DNA of 64,000 nt from Thermotogae bacterium (GTDB lineage: Bacteria > Thermotogota > Thermotogae > Petrotogales > Petrotogaceae), in contig JACKPH010000003.1 of NCBI GenBank assembly GCA_024233675.1, positions 220,188 to 284,187 on the forward strand, written 5' to 3'. Below the pieces are notes generated by a model, which made no database searches, was not told the DNA's origin, and worked only from the letters and a program-made list of their open reading frames with translations. Within the stretch, counting starts at the first letter, position 1, and each line of letters begins with the position of its first letter. Shown piece by piece: positions 25,467 to 33,746 of this stretch. Made by a program: the position numbers and the translations under genes.

Positions 25467-25540
25467 AAATTATCACGTAAAGTTTTTACAATTCCTTTTT
25501 TTATTATATTTGCATTCTTTCTCAAATAATTTTTTATCAT
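25463..25540 (-). CDS. 25-residue basic peptide upstream of and coupled to cutC
   Basis: Short ORF (MIKNYLRKNANIIKKGI...) with an excellent AGGAG eight bases before its ATG and a stop overlapping the cutC start as ATGA. The peptide is basic with no recognisable motif. It is either a genuine small protein or an upstream ORF that sets cutC translation. Confidence 0.5.
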   Translation of the reverse strand: MIKNYLRKNANIIKKGIVKTLRDNL

Positions 25541-25566
25541 TATTATATCTCCTTATCTATATAACT

Positions 25567-25600
25567 AAAAACGCCAAAGAAATATACTTTGGCGTTTTTA
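25567..25600 (-). terminator. Terminator of the sigma factor gene
   Basis: Stem AAAACGCCAAAG/CTTTGGCGTTTT with loop of about seven bases and a T-run on the minus strand, just after the rpoD stop. Confidence 0.8.
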
Positions 25601-25602
25601 AC

Positions 25603-26859
25603 CTAACCGTCTATTATATCTTTAAGCTGCGAGCTTCTGCTCGGATGTCTTAATTTTCTCAGTGCTTTCGTTTCTATCTGTCTTATTCTTTCACGTGTTA
25701 CATTGAAAAACTGTCCGACTTCCTCAAGTGTTTTTTGTTTACCGTCAAGAAAACCGTATCTCATTTTAAGAACAAGTGCCTCTTTCGGATGAAGTGTATC
25801 GAGTACTTCTTCAAGTTTTTCTTTAAGTATCATCTGTTGTGCTACTTCTTCAGGAGTTAAATCGTTTGCACCTACAAAATCACCTGTTTCAGACTCGTCA
25901 TCATCACCGCTTCCGTTTGATATAGGAGAATTAAGTGAAATTATATCTTTTGCACTCATTAATATCTCATTTATTTTTTCAACCGGTTTATCCATAAGTT
26001 TTGCAAGTTCTTCATTTTTCGGATAATCACCGTTATCCTGTATATATTCCCTTATTATTTTATTCATTCTGTTTATTGTTTCAACCATATGTACAGGTAT
26101 TCTTATTGTTCTTGCCTGATCAGCTATCGCTCTTGTTATCGCCTGTCTTATCCACCATGTCGCATATGTCGAAAATTTAAATCCTTTTTTCCAGTCAAAT
26201 TTATTTACAGCTTTTATAAGCCCTATATTTCCTTCCTGTATAAGATCAAGAAATGACAGCCCTCTTCCTGTATATCTCTTTGCTATAGATATTACAAGTC
26301 TCAGATTTGCTTTTATCAGTTCGTCCCTTGCCTTTTTATCGCCTCGCTGGGCTCTTCTGGCAAGCTGTCTTTCACGGGAAGGTGTGAGAAGATTTACTTT
26401 ACTTATTTCTTTTAAATAAATTTTAATAGGATCTCCCAAAGAAATATTATCATACATTTTAAGTTCAACATTTTCAAGAAGTTCAAAAACATCTTCTTTT
26501 ATTTCTTCATCTTCAGGATCTTCCATTCCGTCATCGTCATCGTCATCATCTGTATCTTCTTCAACTATATTTATACCGGATTCTTCAAGTGCAGCATAAA
26601 TTTTTTCAATAAAATCCGAATCAATTTCTTCAGATGTCTCAGCAGGTATAGCTTCATCGATATCCGAATAATTCAGATTATTATTTTTTTTCTTTGCTTT
26701 CTTCTTAAGATTTCTTATAACTTTTTCAACATCAATCTTTTCAGTGGGTTTTTTTACTTTAATTAAAGCTTCGTCACCATTTTCTTCAATTCTCTCAAAA
26801 TCAAGATCCGCAATCTTTTCCATAATGTTTTCCGTTTCTTTTTTTGAATTTTTTTCCAT
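25603..26859 (-). CDS. rpoD: RNA polymerase primary sigma factor (sigma-70/SigA)
   Basis: Housekeeping sigma factor, 418 aa. N-terminal region 1.1-like part with an acidic run (seven Asp in a row near residue 105). Region 1.2 is DPIKIYLKEI; region 2 contains ANLRLVISIAKRY, DLIQEGNIGLIKAV and the -10-binding STYATWWIRQAI; region 4 contains TLEEVGQFFNVTRERIRQIE. Consensus TTGACA/TATAAT promoters elsewhere in the window fit its use. Monocistronic with its own terminator. Confidence 0.96.
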   Translation of the reverse strand: MEKNSKKETENIMEKIADLDFERIEENGDEALIKVKKPTEKIDVEKVIRNLKKKAKKKNNNLNYSDIDEAIPAETSEEIDSDFIEKIYAALEESGINIVEEDTDDDDDDDGMEDPEDEEIKEDVFELLENVELKMYDNISLGDPIKIYLKEISKVNLLTPSRERQLARRAQRGDKKARDELIKANLRLVISIAKRYTGRGLSFLDLIQEGNIGLIKAVNKFDWKKGFKFSTYATWWIRQAITRAIADQARTIRIPVHMVETINRMNKIIREYIQDNGDYPKNEELAKLMDKPVEKINEILMSAKDIISLNSPISNGSGDDDESETGDFVGANDLTPEEVAQQMILKEKLEEVLDTLHPKEALVLKMRYGFLDGKQKTLEEVGQFFNVTRERIRQIETKALRKLRHPSRSSQLKDIIDG

Positions 26860-26940
26860 ATTTTACCCCCTTTAAAAAGAATCCCATATATTTAGACATA
26901 AAAATTTATTAAAAAGTTCAAATTTTTTTCAAAAAAAATA

Positions 26941-26969
26941 TTGACAATATTATTTTTATATGTTATAAT
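26941..26969 (+). promoter_or_regulatory. Promoter of tRNA-Gln(CTG)
   Basis: Consensus TTGACA, 17 bases, TATAAT; 21 bases before the tRNA. Confidence 0.85.
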
Positions 26970-26990
26970 CTTTCACGTAATTAAAAATAT

Positions 26991-27064
26991 TGGGAGATCG
27001 TCTAATGGCAGGACTGCGGACTCTGACTCCGCCAATGTAGGTTCGACCCCTACTCTCCCAGCCA
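26991..27064 (+). tRNA. tRNA-Gln (anticodon CTG)
   Basis: Full cloverleaf: acceptor TGGGAGA/TCTCCCA, anticodon stem GCGGA/TCCGC with loop CTCTGAC giving anticodon CTG, T-loop GGTTCGACCC, and an encoded CCA. Its own promoter and terminator. Confidence 0.96.
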
Positions 27065-27066
27065 TA

Positions 27067-27093
27067 CAAGACAGCTTAGGCTGTCTTTTTTTT
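27067..27093 (+). terminator. Terminator of tRNA-Gln(CTG)
   Basis: Stem AAGACAGC/GCTGTCTT with a four-base loop and a long T-run. Confidence 0.85.
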
Positions 27094-27164
27094 ATTTATT
27101 ATCAAAATTAAAATCATTTCAAATGTAAACATTTTCTTTACAATATTTAACTTTTTTTAATTAT

Positions 27165-27178
27165 TTAGGTATACCTAA
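27165..27178 (+). promoter_or_regulatory. DtxR/IdeR-like operator before the feo operon
   Basis: Perfect 14-bp palindrome TTAGGTATACCTAA, matching the half-site TTAGG of DtxR/IdeR-type iron repressors. It overlaps the expected -35 region of a promoter whose -10 would be TAAAAT at 27195-27200. The assignment to a DtxR-family protein is inference; no such gene is in the window. Confidence 0.6.
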
Positions 27179-27238
27179 CTTTTTATAGATGTGTTAAAAT
27201 ATATATGAATATTTAAATTTATTTAGGGGTGATCCTGT

Positions 27239-27697
27239 ATGGTTAAAAAATTAAGTGAACTCACTATAGGCAGTGAGGGTTATATAAAGAATCTGAATTT
27301 TGATTCTTCTGTAAAAGAAAGACTTATTTCCATGGGACTTTTTCCGGGGAAAAAAATAAAACTTGTACATGTTTCTCCTTTCAACGATCCTTTTGTTTAT
27401 TTAATAGAAGATAATAAACTCATGCTGAGAAAAAGCGAAGCAGAAAATATAGAAATAGAAATTTCAAATATTCTTCTTCCTCTTATTAATATTGACAAAA
27501 AATTCTGTACTATTGAATTTTTCTGCGGAGGTCAGGGATTCTGGAATAAAATGCGAAAAGAAGGATTAATATTAAATGAAAAGATAGAAATAATAGAAAA
27601 AACTAATTCTTCTGTAACTATAAAAACACCTAAGAAAATAATTGCATTGAGGCGCGGCTGGGCAAAAAAAATAATGTGTAAAGAAATGCTGGGGTGA
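27239..27697 (+). CDS. feoA: Tandem FeoA-domain protein
   Basis: 152 aa with two FeoA (SH3-like) domains: residues 1-75 (KLSELTIGSEGYIKNL...ERLISMGLFPG) and about 80-150 (EFFCGGQGFWNKMRKEGLILN...ALRRGWAKKI). Most FeoA proteins have one domain. FeoA works with the FeoB transporter at the membrane. Overlaps the next gene's possible GTG start; GGGGTGATC precedes the start. Confidence 0.88.
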   Translation: MVKKLSELTIGSEGYIKNLNFDSSVKERLISMGLFPGKKIKLVHVSPFNDPFVYLIEDNKLMLRKSEAENIEIEISNILLPLINIDKKFCTIEFFCGGQGFWNKMRKEGLILNEKIEIIEKTNSSVTIKTPKKIIALRRGWAKKIMCKEMLG

Positions 27698-27702
27698 TAT
27701 TT

Positions 27703-27930
27703 ATGGTAGTTAAAGATATAGTTAAATACATAAATAATGAAAAATCCGTTGATTTAAACTCTCTTAAAGCCAGATTCAAAATTACAGATTCACAGATGTC
27801 TGTTTTAATTCCTATTCTTTCGGGATACGGAATAAATTATGAAAAAATTGATAAAGTAACACCTGTATGTGCTGCATGCCCGGTAAAACAAAACTGTAAT
27901 ATGAAAGGACTGAATAAATGTGGTTTATGA
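27703..27930 (+). CDS. FeoC-like winged-helix protein with cysteine cluster
   Basis: About 75 residues: an N-terminal helix-turn-helix-like part (VDLNSLKARFKITDSQMSVLIPILSGYG) and a C-terminal cysteine group CAACPVKQNC...KC, as in FeoC-type Fe-S or metal-sensing partners of FeoB. ATG at 27703 follows GGGG by eight bases; a GTG at 27694 is less likely. Overlaps feoB by 11 bases. Confidence 0.7.
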   Translation: MVVKDIVKYINNEKSVDLNSLKARFKITDSQMSVLIPILSGYGINYEKIDKVTPVCAACPVKQNCNMKGLNKCGL

Positions 27931-29869
27931 AATAGCTATAATAGGAAATCCTAACGTAGGTAAAACTTCTATTTTTAATATATTAACAGGCTCAAAACAA
28001 TATGTAGCAAACTGGCCCGGTGTAACCGTTGAAAAAAAAGTAGGTAATTTTTCCTATAAAAATGAAAAGTTTAAACTTGTTGATCTTCCCGGTATTTATT
28101 CTCTTTCCTCTATGAGCGAGGATGAAAGAGTAGCAAGAGATTTTTTTATAAATGAAAACCCGGACTGTATAGTAGTGGTTGCAGATTCACTCAATCTTGA
28201 AAGATCTATGTTTCTTGCTTTACAGCTTCTTGAAATGAATCTTCCGGTAATTCTTGACCTCAATTCAATAGACGAGGTAAAAGAAAAAGGAAGAAAAATA
28301 AATATAGAATATATAGAAAAAACACTTAATATTCCCGTTGTGGCTACTTCCGCCAAAGAACAGACAGGTATTACAGATTTATTGGAAAATATATATAAAG
28401 TTTCTAAAAGTTCTGTGAAAAAAACTTTTAAAATAAATTACCCCGAAAGAATTGAAAATTTCTGTCAGAAATTTTCCGAAATAAACAGTAATAATTCTAA
28501 ACTCGCAAATTACAATATGAAATGGGCTGCTCTTAATTATCTTGAAAACAACAGTCTTAATAATTTATTCGATGATAAATTAACAGAAAAAATAAACAAC
28601 ATTGATATTTTACCGGAATTAAAAGATATCTATTTACAATGGAAATTTGATTTTCTATCAAAACTTGCGGAAAATGCTACTATAGCAAGCGGACGTGACT
28701 GGTCTTTCAGAGATCTTCTTGATCATGTGCTTACACATAAATTTCTTGGACTCATAATATATATTCTTGCACTTTATATGGTTTTTTCAATAACTTTTAC
28801 CGTTGCGGCACCATTTTCTGATCTTCTTGATATGCTTTTTTCATCTTTAGGAGGATGGTTAGACGGTAAAATACCTATTGACTGGCTTAATTCTCTTATT
28901 GTTGATGGTATTATAGGCGGTGTCGGAGGGGTACTGGTTTTTGTCCCGCAGATTTTTGTTTTGTTTTTCTTTATGGGATTTCTTGAAGAATCAGGTTACC
29001 TACCGAGAGCAGCTTTTCTCGTAGATAAAATAGTAAGAAAATTCGGACTTTCCGGACGTTCTTTTATGTCTATTATTCTGGGGTTCGGATGCAGTGTTCC
29101 CGCTATAATGTCAACAAAAACAGTTTCTAACAAAAAAGAAAGAATGGCTTTAATCTTAAGTATACCTTTTGCATCATGCAGTGCAAGACTTCCGGTATAT
29201 ATAGTTTTAATAGCGGCATTTTTCCAGAATTATTCGGCGCTTGTCCTTCTGAGTATTTATTTATTAAGTATATTAATGGTTCTTTTTTCTTCTAAACTTA
29301 TTCAGAAATTTATAACACAGACTGAAAATATTCCTTTTACAATAGAACTACCGAGATTCAGAATGCCCGGATTAAAAAATCTTGGTTTTTATACATGGAA
29401 CAAGGGTAAACATTTTCTTGAAAAAGCAGGAACAATTATACTTCTCAGTACGATTGTTATCTGGGTATTATCTTATTTTCCGGCTTCAAATGACATAGAA
29501 CACAGTTATGCAGCAGCAATAGGAAAATCAATTGCTCCTATAACAAGTCATCTTGGCTGGGACTGGAAAACAAACACTGCTATGATATTTGGTGTTACTG
29601 CTAAAGAAGTTATTGTTTCAACTTATTCAACACTTTTAAATACTAATGAAGGAAATCTTGCAGCCGGTCTTTCTCAGATAATGACACCTCTTTCGGCATT
29701 CAGCCTTTTGATTTTTATTCTCGGTTATGTTCCCTGTTTTGCAACTTTAGGTGTAATAAAAAGTGAAACCGGATCCTGGAAGTGGGCTGTTTTTGCTTTC
29801 TTCTACACAACTATAATAGCTTATATATTGGCAAATGCCGTTTATTATATAGGAGGTCTTTTTTTATGA
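27920..29869 (+). CDS. feoB: Ferrous iron transporter FeoB
   Basis: GTPase-coupled Fe2+ transporter of the inner membrane. The G domain has GNPNVGKTS (G1), LVDLPGIYSL (G3) and NSID (G4). A helical GDI-like linker (about 165-260) leads to a transmembrane part with about eight helices and the two Gate-type segments (FGCSVPAIM and PCFATLG). 649 aa, normal. Starts at a GTG inside the end of the FeoC-like gene. Confidence 0.96.
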   Translation: MVYEIAIIGNPNVGKTSIFNILTGSKQYVANWPGVTVEKKVGNFSYKNEKFKLVDLPGIYSLSSMSEDERVARDFFINENPDCIVVVADSLNLERSMFLALQLLEMNLPVILDLNSIDEVKEKGRKINIEYIEKTLNIPVVATSAKEQTGITDLLENIYKVSKSSVKKTFKINYPERIENFCQKFSEINSNNSKLANYNMKWAALNYLENNSLNNLFDDKLTEKINNIDILPELKDIYLQWKFDFLSKLAENATIASGRDWSFRDLLDHVLTHKFLGLIIYILALYMVFSITFTVAAPFSDLLDMLFSSLGGWLDGKIPIDWLNSLIVDGIIGGVGGVLVFVPQIFVLFFFMGFLEESGYLPRAAFLVDKIVRKFGLSGRSFMSIILGFGCSVPAIMSTKTVSNKKERMALILSIPFASCSARLPVYIVLIAAFFQNYSALVLLSIYLLSILMVLFSSKLIQKFITQTENIPFTIELPRFRMPGLKNLGFYTWNKGKHFLEKAGTIILLSTIVIWVLSYFPASNDIEHSYAAAIGKSIAPITSHLGWDWKTNTAMIFGVTAKEVIVSTYSTLLNTNEGNLAAGLSQIMTPLSAFSLLIFILGYVPCFATLGVIKSETGSWKWAVFAFFYTTIIAYILANAVYYIGGLFL

Positions 29870-30234
29870 GTAAAATAACTTTGGTATTTATTTCTGTTTT
29901 TTCTTTTATTATTTCTTTTGCCAATATATTTATATATAATGATTATTTTTATTCTGTATCTTTTTTTGTTGTATTTTTAATCGGTGTATTCGGTTTTTAT
30001 AAAAACAACAATATTTGGTTTCATGAATCTTCACATATAATTACTTCGGGAATTATAGTTTTTGTTCTCGGGGGATACGAGGTGTTCAATTACTTTTCCC
30101 AATGGCTAAATTATTGGATGACAAAAGAGGATTTTCCCTCTTTAAACTGGACTATCGTTATTTCTTTTTTTGTATTTCTTTTTATATTTTTAAAAGAAAA
30201 AAAGAATATAAAATCAAAAAGTGTTAAAAATTAA
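29866..30234 (+). CDS. Small membrane protein of the feo operon
   Basis: 122 residues with three hydrophobic segments (about 4-22, 26-44, 57-75) and one near the end (about 96-112), then a basic tail (KEKKNIKSKSVKN). Not recognised. The ATG overlaps the feoB stop (ATGA) and has AGGAGG nine bases upstream, so it is made with FeoB; a role in iron uptake is inference from that. Confidence 0.7.
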   Translation: MSKITLVFISVFSFIISFANIFIYNDYFYSVSFFVVFLIGVFGFYKNNNIWFHESSHIITSGIIVFVLGGYEVFNYFSQWLNYWMTKEDFPSLNWTIVISFFVFLFIFLKEKKNIKSKSVKN

Positions 30235-30269
30235 AAATCAGAGTTAATAAAAATGAAACATTTAACTCC

Positions 30270-30298
30270 TTGAAATATTTGTTATTTTATGTTATAAT
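30270..30298 (+). promoter_or_regulatory. Promoter of tRNA-Trp
   Basis: TTGAAA, 17 bases, TATAAT, 13 bases before the tRNA. Confidence 0.75.
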
Positions 30299-30311
30299 TA
30301 TTTTCGTGTTT

Positions 30312-30387
30312 ACGCCTGTAGCTCAATTGGTAGAGCGACGGTCTCCAAAATCGTAGGCTGGGGGTTCGATTCCCTCCGGGCGTGCCA
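30312..30387 (+). tRNA. tRNA-Trp (anticodon CCA)
   Basis: Acceptor ACGCCTG/CGGGCGT, anticodon stem ACGGT/ATCGT with loop CTCCAAA giving CCA, T-loop GGTTCGATTCC, encoded 3' CCA. Confidence 0.96.
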
Positions 30388-30390
30388 TAT

Positions 30391-30436
30391 TCAGGTTAAA
30401 AAAATACTTCTGTGTTTTTTTAACCTGTTTTTGTTT
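30391..30436 (+). terminator. Terminator of tRNA-Trp
   Basis: Stem CAGGTTAAAAAAA/TTTTTTTAACCTG with loop of about ten bases and a T-rich tail. Confidence 0.75.
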
Positions 30437-30483
30437 TATAATTAAATATATATTTTCATAAAATTATTAAAGGAAGTGAATCA

Positions 30484-31068
30484 ATGAAAGAAATTCTCTA
30501 TGTAATTTTAGACCAGTGGGCTGACTGGGAACCGGCATATTTATCGACTGCAGTAAAAACATTCGGAAATAATTTATATATAAACAGGACAGTTTCATTA
30601 ACTTCAGATCCTGTTGAATCTATAGGAGGTTTCAGAGTAACACCGGATTACGAAATAAATTCCATACCGGAAAATTATGAAGCACTTATTTTAGTCGGCG
30701 GAATGTCATGGAGAAATAAAGAAGCAGAATTGATAAAACCTTTGGTTCAGAATTGTTTTAAGTCCGGAAAAATTCTCGGAGGAATTTGTGACGCAACATT
30801 TTTTCTGGCTTCCACAGGTGTTCTTAACGGAGTAAAACATACAGGTAACGGCCTTAACAGTCTTAAACCCCTTGAAATATATACAGGAGAAAATAATTAT
30901 ATTGAAAAGCAGGCTGTAAACGATAAGAATGTTATTACAGCAAACGGCTCCGCACCTTTAGAATTTGCACGTGAAATTTTAATTTCATTAGATATTACAG
31001 AAGAAAATGAAATTAATGAATGGTATAAATTTAACAAAATCGGATTTTATAAGTCTGATATTATATAA
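30484..31068 (+). CDS. DJ-1/PfpI family protein
   Basis: Class I glutamine-amidotransferase-like fold, 194 aa. The nucleophile elbow is GGICDATFF with C102, and the acidic partner is likely E16 (DWEP). The usual His after Cys is replaced by Asp-Ala, so this is a PfpI-like subgroup rather than a classic protease. Function (glyoxalase, deglycase or unknown) not determinable. AAGGAAGTG before the ATG; followed by a terminator. Confidence 0.82.
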   Translation: MKEILYVILDQWADWEPAYLSTAVKTFGNNLYINRTVSLTSDPVESIGGFRVTPDYEINSIPENYEALILVGGMSWRNKEAELIKPLVQNCFKSGKILGGICDATFFLASTGVLNGVKHTGNGLNSLKPLEIYTGENNYIEKQAVNDKNVITANGSAPLEFAREILISLDITEENEINEWYKFNKIGFYKSDII

Positions 31069-31079
31069 ATTCACTATTA

Positions 31080-31111
31080 TCCCCTGTTTTATTAAGAACA
31101 GGGGGTTTTTT
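31080..31111 (+). terminator. Intrinsic terminator
   Basis: Stem CCCCTGTT/AACAGGGG followed by GTTTTTT, ending the DJ-1/PfpI gene. Confidence 0.85.
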
Positions 31112-31292
31112 ATTATCATAAATCATAACTTAGATTTTAAAAGCATTTATAACTAAATTTTGATGATTATAAGTACTTTTCTTCATAAATCTTATTATTA
31201 TGTGATTTTAAATATTTTATTATATAATGTAAAATAGAAATGATTGTATGAAATTTTTTTCAGGAAATAAATTTCTCAGGGAGGTATTTTTT

Positions 31293-32441
31293 ATGGCGAA
31301 AATGATTAGAAAAAATTATCTGATGGCTCCCGGACCTACTCCGGTACCTATTGACATTCTTCTTGAAGGTGCAAAAGATACTATTCATCACAGAACACCA
31401 CAGTATCTCAAAATACAGGAAAAAGCTATTGAAGGTTGTAAATATCTTTTTCAGACAGAAAATCCTGTTTTTATTCTATCATCTTCAGGCACAGGTGCAA
31501 TGGAGGCCGCTGTTTCAAATCTTGTTTCAAAAGATGATAAAATTATTGTTGTTAATTCCGGTAAATTCGGAGAAAGATGGCTTAAACTCTGTAAAACTTT
31601 TGGCGGAAATGTTATAGAAATCAAAAAAGACTGGGGAACAGCAGTTACTCCGGAAGAAATAAAAGAAACACTTGATAAAAACCCGGATGTAAAAGCCGTT
31701 TTCACAACATTAAATGAAACATCAACAGGAGGAAAACATCCTATAAAAGAAATTGCAGCAGTTGTAAAAGAAACATCAGCTGTTTTGGTTGTTGATGCAA
31801 TATCCGGACTTTTAGCATTACCTTTAAAAATGGATGAATGGGGTGTCGATGTTGTTGTTACAGGTGTACAGAAAGGATTTATGATGCCTCCAGGTATTGC
31901 ACTTATATCTATGAGTCCTAAAGCTATGGAACTTGTAAATAAATGTACAACACCAAGATTCTATTTCGACTTAAAAGCTTATGCAAAAAATTTCCCGGAT
32001 TCTCCTTATACTCCGCCGGTTAATCTTGTTTATCAGCTTTCAAAAGCTGTTGAAATGTTAAAAGAAGAAGGCATTGAAAATATATGGGAAAGACACAGAA
32101 TAATGGCTGATGCAACAAGAGCAGGCGTTGAGGCTTTAGGTCTTAAATTCTTTGCAAAAGATGCCGGAGATGTTCTTACATCTGTATGGGTTCCGGAAGG
32201 AATTGACGGCGGAAAACTCGTAAAATATTTAAGAGATGAAATGGGAATAACAGTAGCAGGCGGACAGGATCATGTTAAAGGTAAAATCATGAGAATTGCA
32301 CATTTAGGCTATATGTCTCAGTTTGATATAATTATTGTTATGAGCGGTCTTGAAATGGCACTTAATAAATTCGGATACAAAACAGAATTAGGTGCAGGTG
32401 TAAAAGCCGTAGAAGAAGTACTTATGAGAGAAGGCGTTTAA
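31293..32441 (+). CDS. Class V PLP aminotransferase (Ser/Ala-glyoxylate type), probable serine-pathway aminotransferase
   Basis: 382 aa. MAPGPTPVP at the N-terminus, SSSGTGAMEA (PLP phosphate), VVDAISGL (Asp on the ring nitrogen) and VTGVQKGFMMPPG with the Schiff-base Lys. Close to the alanine/serine-glyoxylate aminotransferases and to the T. maritima protein that sits beside serA. Next to serA with one base between, so it most likely makes phosphoserine from 3-phosphohydroxypyruvate; that is inference. ATG at 31293 follows CAGGGAGG; an earlier in-frame ATG at 31248 lacks one. Confidence 0.85.
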   Translation: MAKMIRKNYLMAPGPTPVPIDILLEGAKDTIHHRTPQYLKIQEKAIEGCKYLFQTENPVFILSSSGTGAMEAAVSNLVSKDDKIIVVNSGKFGERWLKLCKTFGGNVIEIKKDWGTAVTPEEIKETLDKNPDVKAVFTTLNETSTGGKHPIKEIAAVVKETSAVLVVDAISGLLALPLKMDEWGVDVVVTGVQKGFMMPPGIALISMSPKAMELVNKCTTPRFYFDLKAYAKNFPDSPYTPPVNLVYQLSKAVEMLKEEGIENIWERHRIMADATRAGVEALGLKFFAKDAGDVLTSVWVPEGIDGGKLVKYLRDEMGITVAGGQDHVKGKIMRIAHLGYMSQFDIIIVMSGLEMALNKFGYKTELGAGVKAVEEVLMREGV

Positions 32442-32442
32442 T

Positions 32443-33372
32443 ATGTGGCTTCATATTAACGATCCTCTTGATAAAGAAGCAACAGCAAAACTAAGAGAAC
32501 TTCTTCCTAATGTAAAAATAACAGAAGAACATTATGATAACGAAACACTTATGTCAAAAATTGATACTATGGATGTTCTTGTTGTAAGAAGTGCAACAAA
32601 TGTTACAGGTGATTTTATAGAAAAGGGAAAAAATCTCAAAATAATCGGAAGAGCCGGTATGGGTCTTGATAACATAGACACTAAAATGGCAAAGGAAAAA
32701 AATATACAGGTAATAAATACTCCCGGTGCTAACTCTCTTTCTGTTGCAGAATTAGTTGTATCAATGATACTTTCTCTTTCAAGATCTATTGTAAGAGGTA
32801 CAAAGGGTATATCAGAAGGTAAATGGGAGAAAAAACAATTAAAAGGTATTGAACTTTCCGAAAAAACAGTAGGTATTATCGGATTCGGAAATATAGGTAA
32901 ACTTCTTTCAAAAATCCTTCACGGTTTCAGTTGTGATATTCTTGTATATGATGTTTTTGAAATCCCTGAAAATACTCTTAAAGAATACGGGGTTAAACAG
33001 GTTTCACTCGAAGAAATATACAGAAATTCAAATATTATTTCACTGCATGTACCTAAAAATGATGCAACTTATCATATGATTTCAGAAGAACAGTTTGAAA
33101 TGATGAAAGAAGGCACAATACTTATAAATGCTTCAAGAGGCGGTATAGTTGACGAAAAAGCCTTATTAAAATATTTAAAAAATAAAAAGCTTTACGGTGC
33201 CGGTCTTGATGTATTCGAAAAAGAACCTCCTGAAGGAGATTTTTATTCGGAACTTCTTTCTCTTGACAACATAGTAACAACACCTCATATAGGCGCTACT
33301 ACTAAAGAAGCACAGTTTAGAGTAGGTATGGATCTGGTAGACAGATTAGTAAATGCGATAAAAACTGTCTAG
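32443..33372 (+). CDS. serA: D-3-phosphoglycerate dehydrogenase (short form)
   Basis: NAD-dependent D-2-hydroxyacid dehydrogenase, first step of serine synthesis from 3-phosphoglycerate. IGRAGMGLDNID, the nucleotide fold VGIIGFGNIGK, and the catalytic Arg (NASRGGIVDE), Glu (DVFEKEP) and His (TTPHIGATT). At 309 aa it lacks the C-terminal ACT domain, so it is not expected to show classic serine feedback. Operon with the class V aminotransferase. Confidence 0.9.
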   Translation: MWLHINDPLDKEATAKLRELLPNVKITEEHYDNETLMSKIDTMDVLVVRSATNVTGDFIEKGKNLKIIGRAGMGLDNIDTKMAKEKNIQVINTPGANSLSVAELVVSMILSLSRSIVRGTKGISEGKWEKKQLKGIELSEKTVGIIGFGNIGKLLSKILHGFSCDILVYDVFEIPENTLKEYGVKQVSLEEIYRNSNIISLHVPKNDATYHMISEEQFEMMKEGTILINASRGGIVDEKALLKYLKNKKLYGAGLDVFEKEPPEGDFYSELLSLDNIVTTPHIGATTKEAQFRVGMDLVDRLVNAIKTV

Positions 33373-33439
33373 TTTGATTTTAAAAAATCTATGGTATAAT
33401 AATTTTGTATTTATTTTATAATCGATGGAGGTGTGTCTC

Positions 33440-33622
33440 ATGAAAGTATTCGTAGATCAGGATTCATGTATAGGTTGTGGAGTTTGCGAAAATCTATGTC
33501 CGGAAGTTTTCACAATAAATGCTGACGGTAAAGCAGAACCTATAGTTCCTGAAACAGATTTACCTTGTGCAACAGATGCTGCAGATTCATGTCCTGTTCA
33601 GGCTATAACTGTAGAAGAATAA
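33440..33622 (+). CDS. [4Fe-4S] ferredoxin, Thermotoga type
   Basis: 60 aa, single-cluster ferredoxin. Cluster ligands lie in CIGCGVCENLCP and the later Cys of DSCPVQAI; an extra Cys in LPCATDA matches the disulfide Cys of the T. maritima ferredoxin. The ATG at 33440 follows GGAGGTG; five earlier in-frame codons are not needed. Likely electron acceptor for the Por complex at 44777-47836. Confidence 0.95.
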   Translation: MKVFVDQDSCIGCGVCENLCPEVFTINADGKAEPIVPETDLPCATDAADSCPVQAITVEE

Positions 33623-33634
33623 TTTTATTTAATC

Positions 33635-33660
33635 AAAGAGAGCTTAAAGCTCTCTTTTTT
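33635..33660 (+). terminator. Terminator of the ferredoxin gene
   Basis: Stem AAGAGAGCT/AGCTCTCTT with a three-base loop and six T. Confidence 0.85.
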
Positions 33661-33746
33661 ATTTTATTTTTTTGTTTTTTTATAGTATAATCGTTATGAT
33701 ATTTTACTTATTTTTTGATTTTTATTTATAAATCGGAGGGGAAATT

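Noticed and set aside
30240..30270. Inverted repeat GAGTTAA...TTAACTC as terminator after the feo operon
   Set aside because: Seven weak pairs, a long loop and no T-run; not sufficient to call.
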